Source of the DNA: Flaccisagitta enflata
Lineage: Eukaryota > Chaetognatha > Sagittoidea > Aphragmophora
DNA: 64,000 bases
Assembly: GCA_965153355.1 (NCBI GenBank)
Contig: OZ231126.1
Coordinates: 11,346,001 to 11,410,000 of the forward strand
Reading direction: 5' to 3'
Shown here in pieces: positions 47,992 to 58,599 of this stretch. The notes under the pieces were generated by a model. That model ran no database searches. It saw nothing but the letters and a program-made list of their open reading frames with translations, and was not told the DNA's origin. Both the position numbers and the translations under genes were made by a program. Numbering within the stretch: the stretch's first letter is position 1; every line of letters begins with the position of its first letter.

Positions 47992-48550
47992 CCAGGGGCT
48001 GATGACCCATGCTTTCACACATAGGGAAATTTCTCCTTCTTCTTCTTCTCCTTCTTCTCCTCCGTCCCCCCCCCCCCTCAAGGCCCAAATCCTAGTCTCG
48101 AGACCCAAATCCTAGCTACGAGGCTCAAATCCCCGTTTCAAAACTCAAATCCCAGCCTTGAAGCTCAAATCTCAGTCTCCAGGCTAAAATCCCAGCCTCG
48201 AGGCTCAAATCCCAGCCCTTAGGCTCAAATCCCAGTCTCAAGGCACAAATCCCAGCCTTGAAGCTCAAATCCTAGCCTTGATGTTCAAATACCAGCTTCC
48301 AAGCTCAAATCCCTGCCCCGAAGCTCAAATCCCAACCTCAAAGCTCAAATCCCAGCCTAAAGGCCCTAATCCAAGCCTCAAGGCCCCAATTCCAGCCTCC
48401 AGGCCCTAATTCCATCCTTGAGGCCCAAATAAAGACAGCATAGGTCATCGGCCCCTTCGGGGCCGCTGCCCCTCTAACCACCTCACATCAACATACACTC
48501 ACATAGGGGCAACGGGTACCGCTGACCATCTAACGCTTTTGCGACTATTT
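47992..48550 (+). mobile_element. Family E element, 5' arm truncated at (CT)n
   Basis: Left part GGGGCTGATGACCCATGC, then a 20-bp minisatellite of GGCTCAAATCCCAGCC type, the arm GCATAGGTCATCGGCCCC, then ATAGGGGCAACGGGTACCG and the hairpin ACGCTTTTGCGACTATTT. The head GGGCAGCGG is missing, replaced by (CT)n. A family A 3' fragment (48551-48653) follows immediately, suggesting insertion into that element. Confidence 0.75.
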
Positions 48551-48653
48551 ACTTTTTGAGCATACGGCTCCTGCCCAGATGACCCAGTGACCTTCTCCAG
48601 CACTGCTCCTGCCCACCCGCACGCGACTAGGGTAGCCGTGTATCCGGCCTTGT
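48551..48653 (+). mobile_element. Family A short element, 3' fragment
   Basis: ACTTTTTGAGCATACGG, CTCCTGCCCAGATGACCC, CTGCTCCTGCCCACCCG, CACGCGACTAGGGTAGCCG and the tail TGTATCCGGCCTTG. Confidence 0.7.
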
Positions 48654-48731
48654 TTTGTTTGTGTCTCTCTATTTTTCTCTGTCTCTCTCTCAGTCTGTCT
48701 CTCTGTCCCTCTCTCTGTCTCTCATGTTCCT

Positions 48732-49262
48732 TTTTTGGGCAGCGGTCCCGAAGGGGACGAAGTCCTGTAGAACACAGGGGGACTTTTGTTCATCCGTTCG
48801 TCCATTCGTCCATTCGTCCGTTCATTCGTAAGTCCCCCCCAGGCCCTCTCAGGCCTGAAATCTGCCCTCTCAGGCCTGTAATCTGCCCTCTCAGGATTGA
48901 CATCTACCCTCTCAGGCCTGGAATCTGCCCTCTCAGGCCCGAAATCTGCCCTCTCAGGCCTGAAATCCGCTTTCTCTGGCCTGAAACCTGTCCTCTCAGG
49001 CCCTTAATCTGCCCTCGCAGATTAAAGGCCTGAGAGGGCAGATTTCAGGCCTGAGAGGGTAGATTTTAAGCCTGAGAGGGCCAGGGAGGGACTGACAGAC
49101 GGACGGACGGATGGACGAATGGACAAACAAAAGTCCCCCTGTGTTCTACAGGACTTAGTCCCCTTTGGGGCCACTGCCCTGCTTCCTCCCATTCCGATTT
49201 AAAACCATGCAATGCAGGGCAACGGGTATCGCTGACCACATATTGCCCTTGGGCGACCTGTT
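48732..49262 (+). mobile_element. Family E foldback element with inverted centre
   Basis: The head GGGCAGCGGTCCCGAAGGGG then ACGAAGTCCTGTAGAACA. The central CTCTCAGGCCTGAAATCTGC repeat flips near 49020 to GCAGATTTCAGGCCTGAGAG. The inverse arm is at about 49130-49175 and the terminal hairpin is TTGCCCTTGGGCGACCTG. Confidence 0.85.
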
Positions 49263-49287
49263 ACTCTCTGCTATTTTCTTTTTTATT

Positions 49288-49809
49288 TCAGTCGCACGCA
49301 CGCAACTCCTTAAACCGCTATGTCCGTTGGTTGGTCCGTTGGTCTGTCACCATTAGTTTTTTTGGTATATAATAGCAGTTTTTGCATGGCTGCTCCTGCC
49401 CAAATGTATGATTAGCCCTTTTTGGGCAGCGGCCCCAAAGGGCTCAAATCAGCTCTCCAGACCTCATAGCTGCCCTCAAGACCTCAAATCAGCCCTCCAG
49501 ATTTCAAATCCGCCCTCCAGGCCTCAAATCAACTCTTCAGGCCTCTAAGCCTTATAGCTTAAGCCTGCCCACCAAACCTCAAATCTGCTCTTTTGGACTA
49601 AATTTTGCCATCCCGCCTTCAAATCCGCCTCAGGACGTCTCGAAATTCACCCCTGTGTCCAACAGAATATCGGCCGCTGCCCTGCTCTCACTCCACTTCT
49701 TCACTTGATCATTCTAAGCAGGGCGTCGGGTACCGCCGACCATGGATGACTAGTTATCACTATCCCTGTTCACCCACACGCGACTTCGGTAGCCATGTAG
49801 CTGGCCTTG
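49288..49809 (+). mobile_element. Family A short element split by a family E insertion
   Basis: Left half (49288-49415): AGTCGCACGCACGCAACTCC, TGTCCGTTGGTTGGTCCG and GGCTGCTCCTGCCCAAATG. Right half (49754-49809): TGTTCACCCACACGCGACTT, CGGTAGCCATGTAGC and TGGCCTTG. Joining the halves restores the usual order, so the E element (49416-49753) inserted later. Confidence 0.75.
49416..49753 (+). mobile_element. Family E element nested in family A
   Basis: TTTTTGGGCAGCGGCCCCAA head, a degenerate CCTCCAGGCCTCAAATC minisatellite, the arm TTCACCCCTGTGTCCAACAG, then AAGCAGGGCGTCGGGTACCG and an eroded terminus CATGGATGACTAG. Confidence 0.75.
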
Positions 49810-49839
49810 TTCTGTTTTGTTCTTCTTGTTCTTCTTGAT

Positions 49840-50030
49840 ATTTTTTCTTTTTCTTTTTCTTTTTCTTTTTCTTTTTCTTTTTCTTGCTCTTCTTCTTCTT
49901 TTTCTTTTTCTTTTTTCTTTTTTCTTTTTTCTTTTTTCTTTTCCTTTTCCTTTTTCTTTTTCTTTTTCTTTTTCTTTTTCTTCTTCTTCTTCTTTTTCTT
50001 TTTCTTTTTCTTCTTCTTCCTCTTCTTCTC
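49840..50030. repeat. (TTTTTC)n and (TTC)n tract
   Basis: About 190 bases of TTTTTC, TTTTTTC and TTC words. Phe- and Leu-rich frames here are artefacts. Confidence 0.93.
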
Positions 50031-50496
50031 CCTATTCCGAGTCCTTCCGAGAGGCCCCCGCCTCCTTCCGAGTAACGGCGTTACTGGTTACTCCAAAAAA
50101 TGCACACTTGCCACCCATCCATTCAACCTATTATCGATCCCATGCATGACACAGCCAAAAATGTCCAAAAGATAATTTAGACATGTCTCATTTCAAAACC
50201 GTCCAATTCCACCGTGGACTCGGACGGGAAAGGGGGGGGGGGGAAATATGGGAAAAAAAAACTCACACACGGGCCATCGTTGATTGAAATCGACTGAACA
50301 GAATCAAGGCCACTCTCTATCGAGAGAAAGGAAAAAGGAAAAGAAAGAAATATCAAAAGAAAAATAGAGAAGAGGAGAAGAAATAAAAACATACCAAAAA
50401 AAGAATTGACGGACCAACATGCCGCGGGAAAAAAAGCAATTAGAGAGGAAAAAACGAAAGGTAAACTCAAATCACGGGCGAGTGCAACAAAACAAG

Positions 50497-50705
<209 letters not shown>

Positions 50706-50849
50706 ATTCAAAATGAAAGAGGTGGGAACTTCGCGCGGCGAGTCGGACCATTTACATTTGTTCGATTTTGAGTTGCGACTGTGAGTGAGATCAACTAAAT
50801 ATCATTCAAATGACGCGCAACCAAAAAAGGTCAACATTCGAAAATGAAA

Positions 50850-51047
50850 ACATGGCCGAAAACATGGCTACGCAAGTAGCGTGCGAATGGGCAGGGGCAG
50901 TGTAGATGGAGATCGGGGACAGCTCAGGAATTTGGGAAGGAGCAATAATGACTATTGATATACGCCGAATACTTTTCCACTCGATCACTATGGATCGACA
51001 GACCGACGGACGGACCGGCGGATAAAGCCTAGTCCGCGACTTAAAAA
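50850..51047 (-). mobile_element. Family A-like short element
   Basis: On the minus strand: TTAAGTCGCGGACTAGGC head (eroded second arm), CGCCGGTCCGTCCGTCGG, TTGCTCCTTCCC, CTGCCCCTGCCCATTCG, CACGCTACTTGCGTAGCC and the tail ATGTTTTCGGCCATG. Confidence 0.65.
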
Positions 51048-51189
51048 ACGCGAAACAAAGTGAATGCTTGTGAGTGGCCGAACCAGCCAACCGACAGAAC
51101 GACAAAACAACGAGCTCGCGTTTAAAAAAGACTAATGCAGTGTGTCAGAATCACGGGGTCGAAATACCTTAGCCAAATGGGTGGTCGAT

Positions 51190-51325
51190 CGTGCACGACC
51201 ATGCAAGGTCGCTGGGAAAGAGAAAACAACAATTACACAATTGTGCACGACCATGCGAGGTCGCTGGGAAAGAGAAAACAACAACAATTACACAATTGTG
51301 CACGACCATGCAAGGTCGCTGGGCG
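51190..51325. repeat. 53- to 56-bp tandem repeat with internal dyad, 2.5 copies
   Basis: Each copy has CGTGCACGACCATGCAAGGT (or its TGTGCAC variant), containing the palindrome GTGCAC and a CGACC...GGTCG dyad, then CGCTGGGAAAGAGAAAACAA and an ACAATTACACAATT spacer. Copies differ by few bases. Confidence 0.85.
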
Positions 51326-51427
51326 AGAGACGACTAGACCAAATGAACCCGAGTTTGAATTTACGTGAGACACTTACACATAAATTACAGAGTGTCGTTT
51401 ACGTCGTGGTTGGTTGAATTTGGGTAC

Positions 51428-51428
<1 letters not shown>

Positions 51429-51516
<88 letters not shown>

Positions 51517-51583
51517 GAGGTTGTTGTTGCTGTTGTTGTTGTTGTTTTTGTTGTTGTTGTTTTTGTTGTTGTTTTTGTTGTTG
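51429..51583. repeat. (TTG)n microsatellite
   Basis: About 155 bases of TTG trinucleotide with TTTTTG interruptions at the right. Confidence 0.96.
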
Positions 51584-51659
51584 AAGAAATGTGAGCGTTC
51601 TGACTTTGTGTTCCCTCGGACAAGCGATGATTTCAGGGTTTAAGAATCGAGAGAAGGTT

Positions 51660-52855
51660 CATCTTTCACCGCCATTGTTGCAACTTTCTTCTGCTGTTAC
51701 TGTCATCATCCTTCACCGCCGTTACCGTGACTTTCTTGTGCTGTAACTGCCATCATTTTTCACTGCCAATGTCGCTTCTTTTTTGTGCTGGAACTGTCAT
51801 CCATTGCTATGGCTGCAACTGTTACTGTCATCATCTTTACCGCCATTGCCGCAACTTTTATGTGCTGTTACTGTCATCATCTTTCACCGCCATTGCTGCG
51901 ACTTTCCTCTGCTGTGACTGTCATCATGTTTCACCGCCATTGCTGCATCTTTCTTCGGTTGTTACTGTCATCAGCTTTCACCTCCCATGCCGCAACTTTC
52001 ATGTGCGGTTACTGTCATAATCTTTAACCTCCCATGCCGCAACATTCATGTGCTATAACTGTCACCATCTTTCATCTCCCATGCCGCAACTTTCATGTGC
52101 TGTTACTGTCATCATCTTTCAACTCCAATGCAGCAACTTTTTTCTGTTGATACTGTCATCATCTTTCACCTCCCATGCCACAACTTTCATGTGCTGTTAC
52201 TGTCATCATCTTTCACCTCCAATGCAGCAACTTTTTTCTGTTGTTACTGTCATCATCTTTCACCTCCCATGCCACAACTTTCATGTGCTGTTACTGTCAT
52301 CATCTTTCACCTCCAATGCAGCAACTTTTTTCTGTTGTTACTGTCATCATCTTTCACCTCCCATGCCACAACTTTCATGTGCTGTTACTGTCATCATCTT
52401 TCACCTCCAATGCAGCAACTTTTTTCTGTTGTTACTGTCATCATCTTTCACCTCCCATGCCACAACTTTCATGTGCTGTTACTGTCGTCATCTTTCATCT
52501 CCCATGCAGCAACTTTTTTCTGTTGTTACTGTCATCATCTTTCACCTCCCATGCCACAACTTTCATGTGCTGTTACTGTCATCATCTTTCACCTCCAATG
52601 CAGCAACTTTTTTCTGTTGTTACTGTCATCATCTTTCACCTCCCATGCCACAACTTTCATGTGCTGTTACTGTCATCATCTTTCACCTCCAATGCAGCAA
52701 CTTTTTTCTGTTGTTACTGTCATCATCTTTCACCTCCCATGCCACAACTTTCATGTGCTGTTACTGTCGTCATCTTTCATCTCCCATGCCGCAACTTTCA
52801 TGTTCTGTAACTGTCATCATCTTTCATCTCCCATGCCGCAACTTTCATGTGCTGT
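51660..52855. repeat. 47-bp minisatellite with 94-bp higher-order dimer
   Basis: The unit carries ACTGTCATCATCTTTCACCT and ATGCNGCAACTTT. In the middle two variants alternate strictly: one with CCCATGCCACAACTTTCATG and one with CCAATGCAGCAACTTTTTTC. Starts fall at 52261, 52308 and 52355 (47-base steps), so the effective repeat is 94 bases. Outer units are more diverged. Frames of 210-293 codons over it are repeat artefacts. The array breaks at 52855 and resumes at 60108-60182. Confidence 0.9.
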
Positions 52856-53278
52856 TAGGGCTGGTCATATTGCCAACCTTGATGAATCTTTATGTAAGTT
52901 GGCAAAAATACTTGAGTTGCTATTTGTGAAAGATTGAGACCTTGCGCGACCTTCAACTCCTTGTATCTTCATTGCTCACAAAATGAACAAAAAAAGTTGA
53001 TAAAAGTTTTTAAAAATTTCCCTTTCGTTTGCAGCAATGCGGTAAAACAGTTTTTCCCCTGAATCTTCCCTACGCCAGATTTTAAATCGAACATTTTTAA
53101 GGCTCGCTATTGTCAACTCAGTCTACGCACTATATGGTACAGAGGGGAAGTGCATTGTAACAAAAGAAGTAGAAAAGTCAATTCTATCAGACTGACGATT
53201 GAAAAATTGCTTGATAATCGATATTAAAATGATTTACTGTCTAGCTTCCATTTACTTTTGTTTTCTTTCCGTTTTCCC

Positions 53279-53542
53279 TTTTTAGATACGTCCTCGCATC
53301 TCTATAATAGGCTGTGTCCGTTGGTCGGTTAGTCGATCGGTCGGGTAACCCATTCATAAAAATCATCAGAATCTTGCATTATTTCAACAGAAAATTCGTA
53401 CCAACTCAGTAAAAGTTGAATACATTGAATAATTCATTCATTAAATCATTTATTCATAAACAACATTCATTCATAAAAAAACATTCATTCACAAAAAAAC
53501 ATTCATTCAAAGAGGGCGCATCGTTGGCCTACTTGGCCTTGT
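53279..53542 (+). mobile_element. Family B short element, intact
   Basis: The head TTTTAGATACGTCCTCGCAT, TCTATAATAGGCTGTGTCCG, a (GGTT/GATC) stretch, an ATTCATTCATAAA-rich body, the subterminal GAGGGCGCATCGTTGGCC and tail TACTTGGCCTTG. Confidence 0.8.
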
Positions 53543-54087
53543 TTACATTCCTTCCGTCCTTTCTTCCTCTCCGTTTTCCCTCCCTCCTCTTTTTCTAATT
53601 TCCTCTTTTCCTTTCCGTTTTTACTTTTCTTATTTTCCTTTTTTTCCTGGTTCTTTCCGAATTCAGGCTGACGGTCAGACCCCTAGAAGGGTCATTTTTC
53701 AAAGTGTGATTCAACCAGATTTGTTTATTTTACCATTAAATATGATGTTTGAGGGGTTGGAAAACCAATTTTGTTTTGCTTAGCAGCTCCTCAATTTTCT
53801 GCTAGCGCTAATTTTATTCCGAAGTATGCAAATTGGCTTTAGCGAATTTTGGCTGACTTAAGCCCATAAATCACTTACATTTATTAGATAGCGGTTATTC
53901 TCACTTATCATAGGATGATCAGGGATAGATATTCGTAACAACGTCATTATCCTTTCTCCGAATAATGCAAATTAGGTAAAGATAATTAGACAAGATAAAG
54001 TAAAATTGCTAGTGATAAATTGCAGCACTAGCAGTGTTTGAGAAAGAAGGAAAGGGAGAGATCAGGGGAAGGGGCTCATGGATTAAC

Positions 54088-54644
54088 TACAGTAGATCTC
54101 GTCTAGACTTGAGATAACGGGGGCAAGCATTGCAGAAAGACAAATAAAGGCAGGGGAGTGATATTTGGATTATAGACTAATCAAAGAATGCTTAATTCCC
54201 CATGATAGCTGGTTGCCATGGAAACACATTTCCATGTATTCTCGCTAAAATATCAATATTTTTTTAGGGAACATTACTTAAAATCAAATTTGCTACCACT
54301 TTCCCAAAGTATGTTCTTTAAGAATGTCGCTCATTTGGCCATTGCTAGGGAGCGTATCCAAGTGTGACAACCCCTAGCAACCGCTAAACGAGCGACATTC
54401 TTACAGAACATACTGTGGGAAAGTTGTAGCAAAGTTAATTTTAAAAAATGTTCCCTCAAAAAATTTCTCAAAATATTGATATTTTAGCGTAAATACATAG
54501 AAATGCGTTTCCATAGCAACCATCTATCATAGGCAATAAAGCATACCTTCATTATTCTATGTTAAAAGTATAACTCCCCCAGCCTCATTTGTTTTTCTAC
54601 AATGCTTGCCCCCGTAATCTCAAGTCTAGACGAGATCTACTGTA
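54088..54644. mobile_element. Foldback MITE with TA target site, CAGTAGATCTCG ends, copy 2 (family F)
   Basis: Same ends as 35430-35963. Here the whole 550 bases fold back: inner words GCAACCGCTAAACGAGCGAC and TCTTACAGAACATACTGTGG on the right match GTCGCTCATTTGGCCATTGC and CAAAGTATGTTCTTTAAGA on the left. Centre near 54360. The TA at its right end is also the TA at the left end of a family G element. Confidence 0.85.
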
Positions 54645-54715
54645 CACCGTCTTTAGATCAGACTGTAGAATGCAAAACCTTTGTAGCTCCTAAACCACGT
54701 GGAAACAAGGCCGGA

Positions 54716-54842
54716 TATACGGCAATCCAGTCGCTGACGGTTGGGCAGGAGCAGTACTGCAAAAATCGGTCGAAATTAAGAAATGTGACCGACGGACCGA
54801 CCGACACAGCAAAGTGTAGAGTTGCGTGTCCGTGACTAAAAA
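54716..54842 (-). mobile_element. Family A/D short element
   Basis: On the minus strand: TTTAGTCACGGACACGCAAC head hairpin, (GGTC/GTCC) stretch, GTACTGCTCCTGCCCAACCG, the subterminal GTCAGCGACTGG and the tail TATATCCGGCCTTG. The head is of the GGACACGCAAC type seen in family D. Confidence 0.7.
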
Positions 54843-55039
54843 TCTGAACAGTATCTGGGTCCGCAATGGAGGGGGTTAAAGATCACCAATTCCATAAGAT
54901 CGCTAACCCTGTAAGTTCGCTAAAATTATAAGTCCTACATTTAGAGTCTCCATACAAAGATTCATGCAAATCCATTGAAAAATGGCAAAGTTATGCACGT
55001 TTTTCACTTTTAGGCTAGTAGGGTGGTTTAGGGTTGCAT

Positions 55040-55340
55040 GTTTCCCATTGAATAACATGGATAATTGATGAAAACTAAGAAAAATGAAAAATTCCCATTT
55101 AACAACAAGGCAAATTGACAAGAAGTTGAAGAAGAAATGCAAAATTCCCATGGAATTTCATGGAAAATTGCTACCAAGGCCTCATGTATGCCCTGTCAGG
55201 ACGTATGGTAATTCACCCCTGTGTCCTACAGGACATTGGCCCTTTGGGGCCGCTGCCCTGCTCTCACTCTACTTCATCAGCTAAGGACTCCAAGCAAGGT
55301 ATTGGGTACCGCTGACCATTTGCGATCCTTGGATGACTTG
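55040..55340 (+). mobile_element. Family E element, 3' part
   Basis: Internal CATTGAATAACATGGATAAT, then the arm TTCACCCCTGTGTCCTACAG, GGCCCTTTGGGGCCGCTGCC, AAGCAAGGTATTGGGTACCG and the hairpin GCGATCCTTGGATGACTTG. No left arm is found. Confidence 0.7.
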
Positions 55341-55415
55341 TTTATACTATGATCTGAGCTTTGACAGTCAAAAACCGTCACATGTTACCAATATTCACAA
55401 ATAATTTCATGAATT

Positions 55416-55675
55416 TTTGGGCAGCGGCTCCAAAGGGCTGATATCCTGTATAACACAGGGGTGAATTTCCAGATGTCCGTCTGTCCATACGTACATCTGT
55501 CTGTCTGTACGTCTGTCTGTCTGTCTGTCCCCCCCTGCCAAAGCTTCTGAGCCTCATGTTCCCATCAAATAACATGTAAAATTGAAGAAATGCAAAATTC
55601 CTATTGAATAACATGAAAAATTGAAAAAGAAATGAAAAAAATATGAAATTCCCATTGAATAACGTGGATTTGGTA
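55416..55675 (+). mobile_element. Family E element, 5' part
   Basis: The head TTTTTGGGCAGCGGCTCCAA, GATATCCTGTATAACACAGG, a GTCTGTCTGTACGTC stretch, then CATCAAATAACATGTAAAAT and related pieces. No right arm or terminal hairpin follows. Confidence 0.65.
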
Positions 55676-55864
55676 CTTTTTTTTTCAACAGTCTTGCCAA
55701 TTAGGTCACTGTGGGTTAGAATCTCAGTGTTTCTTCAAATTTCAGGATTTTAATGGCCATTACTTCTAAAAAAAGTAAAGGGGGACAAACAGTGTCGCTT
55801 GACTAACGTTTTCCATTTTTGGGCTAATCTTGGGTTAATTTAGGTCAGTCAAGCAGATATGCAT

Positions 55865-56980
55865 AGTACTCGAACTAGCAGGCAATTTGCTAGCAGAGCT
55901 GCTAGCAGAAATCTCAATTGCTCTGCTAGCAGAAATTTTTTTGCTGCTAGCAGAAAATAGCAGAAATATTAAGCTTTTTTTTTATTTTTACGAAAATATT
56001 AGAAAAAATTTTGTCAAAAATTTTTCTTTTTCTTAAGAAAACAAGACTTCTTTTTCCAAAATCTTACAAATACATTGTCAATGAAGCCTAAAGTCATTTA
56101 AGGTTAACTATTAGGCACAATTGCAATGAAAGTAAGATAAAGGGAGTATCCTCATAAAGAATATTTTTTACAGGGCAGCATCAATAAATTGTCATAAGAG
56201 ATCTAGTAGATCATTATCACATCATTTGATGAATTAGTTATTTAATCATTTCAGATGGAAAAAAAATTTATCTCTTTTTCTGTATAAATGAATTTAATCT
56301 TGAAACATAAGGATCAATAAAATAGACTTACTAAATAACTCTCAACTTACCTATCATTTCATTATACAATCCCTAGAGAGACCAAAACTATTGCTACTCA
56401 GATATTGTGGTACTTTTAATTATCTTTGAATTGTTTGAATGAAAATCTAAATCTCTATAGCCAGTCAAACATACATCAATCATATCAATTACATTGTTTT
56501 CATTACAGAGCAATTCCTGCTCTAAGCTTAAATCTTTTCAATACTTATCTTCAGTAAACAAACATTCATCTTTTTTCTTTCAAAGCTATGCTTGATTGAT
56601 TATAAATCTTTACAATCATGAGTTTCTCTCATGACTAAAATCAGTGTTTAATTGCATTGATAGCAAGATCTAGCTGTATGAAGAATGATGAAAGTAGGAG
56701 CGACTCTTTTGGAGTTACCTTTTGGCCATTATCAGACAATTTCCGTCATGATTTTTAGTCAATAGAATGTAATTTATCCTTTAATCAATACAATGTTCAA
56801 AGTATATTACAAAAATGTTTGAATTTTGCTCCTTAATACATGTTACTCAAGTGGTGCCTTCTTATCTGGTTATAAACTATTATATCTATAACTGCTACTT
56901 TCTGCTAGCAGTGCTAGCAAAAAAATTTCAAAAATGCTATCTGCTAGCAGTAGAAAAAATCTACTGCTAGTTCGAGTACT
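55865..56980. mobile_element. 1.1-kb TIR element with exact 10-bp target duplication
   Basis: The ends AGTACTCGAACTAGCAG and CTGCTAGTTCGAGTACT are a perfect 17-base inverted repeat. The 10 bases AGATATGCAT occur on both sides (55855-55864 and 56981-56990). Next to both ends are clusters of the palindrome CTGCTAGCAG. The AT-rich interior has no transposase. A 9- to 11-base duplication suggests a Mutator-like element, but this is inference. Confidence 0.88.
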
Positions 56981-57254
56981 AGATATGCATGGCTCAAATG
57001 CCCTAAAAAATCTATGCATGTGTTTAGTTTTACCATTTTGAGGCTCCTAACCAACTTTCAAGTAAAACGGATACGGGCTTGCCTCTATCTCTAATCATTT
57101 GGTCAGTTTTGGCTAAATTCTACTCAATTCTTTGCCCTACTTAGCCAGTTTGAAAGACTCGGAATCCGCTGAAATTTATGCACGCATTGAGCTTTACCGT
57201 TGTGAGATGCTACGCCAAGTTGGGCTTAATCGGATAGTGATTGGCCAAATTATT

Positions 57255-57745
57255 CAACTTTTTTCATTTTTAGGCCAACATGGCCTGATTTCGGCCTGAT
57301 TTCGGCCTCATTGCATGATCGTAGCCCTATGAATCGTTGTGACATATTAGAGGAGACTGTTGTGAGGCTACATTTCAAATTTCATCCAAATCGGACAAAA
57401 ACTAAAGTTTATAGACGAATTTTTTTCATTTTTAGCCCAACTTGGCCTGATTTTGGCCTGATTTTGGCCTCATTGCATAATCGTAGACCTATAAATCGTT
57501 GTGACATGTTAGAGGAGACTGTTGTGAGGCTAAATTTCAAATCTCATCCAAATCGGACAAAAATTTAAGTTTTTAGACAAGTTTTTCATTTTTAGGCCAA
57601 CCTGGCCTGATTTTGGCCTGATTTCGGCCACATTGCATGATCGTAGCCCTATGAATCATTGTGACATCGTAGAGGAGACTGATGTGAGGCTACATTTCAA
57701 ATTTCATCCAAATTGGACAAAAACTTAAGTTTTTAGACGAGTTTG
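57255..57745. repeat. About 155-bp tandem repeat, three copies
   Basis: Each copy has CCAACNTGGCCTGATTTNGG, CATTGCATGATCGTAG, TGTGACAT...AGAGGAGACTG and TTTCATCCAAATCGGACAAA. Copies start near 57262, 57420 and 57578. An 85-codon frame across two of them is a by-product. Confidence 0.85.
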
Positions 57746-57781
57746 TGTAAATACATATTAGAATCATGAATTTCGCGCGAA

Positions 57782-58027
57782 AGCGTCGATAACCTTGAAA
57801 CCCCTAAATTACGCCGCTTTTTCTCTTTCTCTGTTTATCCAGGTTAAGAGTTAAGCAGACTGCCACCTTGGCGGACTTAGATGTCACCATATTGTCATGC
57901 TTGAATTGAAAGCTGTTTTTAACAATATAATAAGCAAGTTGACTAATTCCTGAATGAAATAAAATGATCGGACCAAGTCAGGACAATTAAAAAGCGTCGA
58001 TAACCTTGAAACCCCTAAATTACCGAC
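57782..58027. repeat. Direct repeat of 34 bases, 211 bases apart
   Basis: GCGTCGATAACCTTGAAACC followed by CCTAAATTAC occurs at 57782 and at 57993. The intervening sequence is unique. Confidence 0.85.
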
Positions 58028-58599
58028 GATGGATGGCGGCCAAAAAACGGACGATCGTGTCAATTGAGAAACGCAATCAACTTCTCAGGCGAAGTTGGAG
58101 GTTGCAATTATAGAAAGGACACGTGATATCATGCCAATGATGACCAGTATTACTATGAATGCATAATTAAAAAACATAACTATTTGTCGTCAAAAATGTG
58201 GTGAATTTTCGCGTAGCTTTTCTCTGGCAAATTTCCGTCAATTTTTTCCATCTGATCGCTTTTTTACACATTTTTTTTCACCAGTCTTCACCATGAGGTC
58301 ACTGTGGGTTGGAATTTCATAGCGTTACTTCATATTTCAGGCTTTTAATGAGTAATACTACTTAAAATGTCAAGCGTAACACTTTTGTTACATCAAAAAT
58401 ACCCTCTTAGGGTGTCTGTTATGCACAAAAATAAAGCACATAAAATCGAGCGGGTTTTAAATATTGTTAAATTCCCATCTAACCCCCTCAGGGTTACTGG
58501 TGCTATGTAAGGGAGACAACCTCAAACCTTTAGAAAGCACAAAATGAGCTGAAATCTCGCTCAAATCAGAATGTCATGGATGAATTCGGAAAGAACCTC

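Larger units (their letters stand above)
54643..55415. mobile_element. Family G foldback MITE, fragmented by later insertions
   Basis: The left end TA-CACCGTCTTTAGATCAG, AATGCAAAACCTTTG and AGCTCCTAAACCAC match 28291 onward. After a family A insertion (54716-54842) and a family E part (to 55340), the G sequence resumes at about 55345 with GATCTGAGCTTTGACAG, AACCGTCACATGTTACC and ATTTCATGA. It is cut again by a family E head at 55416. The right terminus is not found. Confidence 0.65.

Noticed and set aside
52048-52937. 293-codon frame with regular Cys/His spacing resembling zinc fingers
   Set aside because: Three overlapping frames of similar length read the same 47-bp minisatellite; Cys and His are imposed by TGT/TGC and CAT/CAC words.
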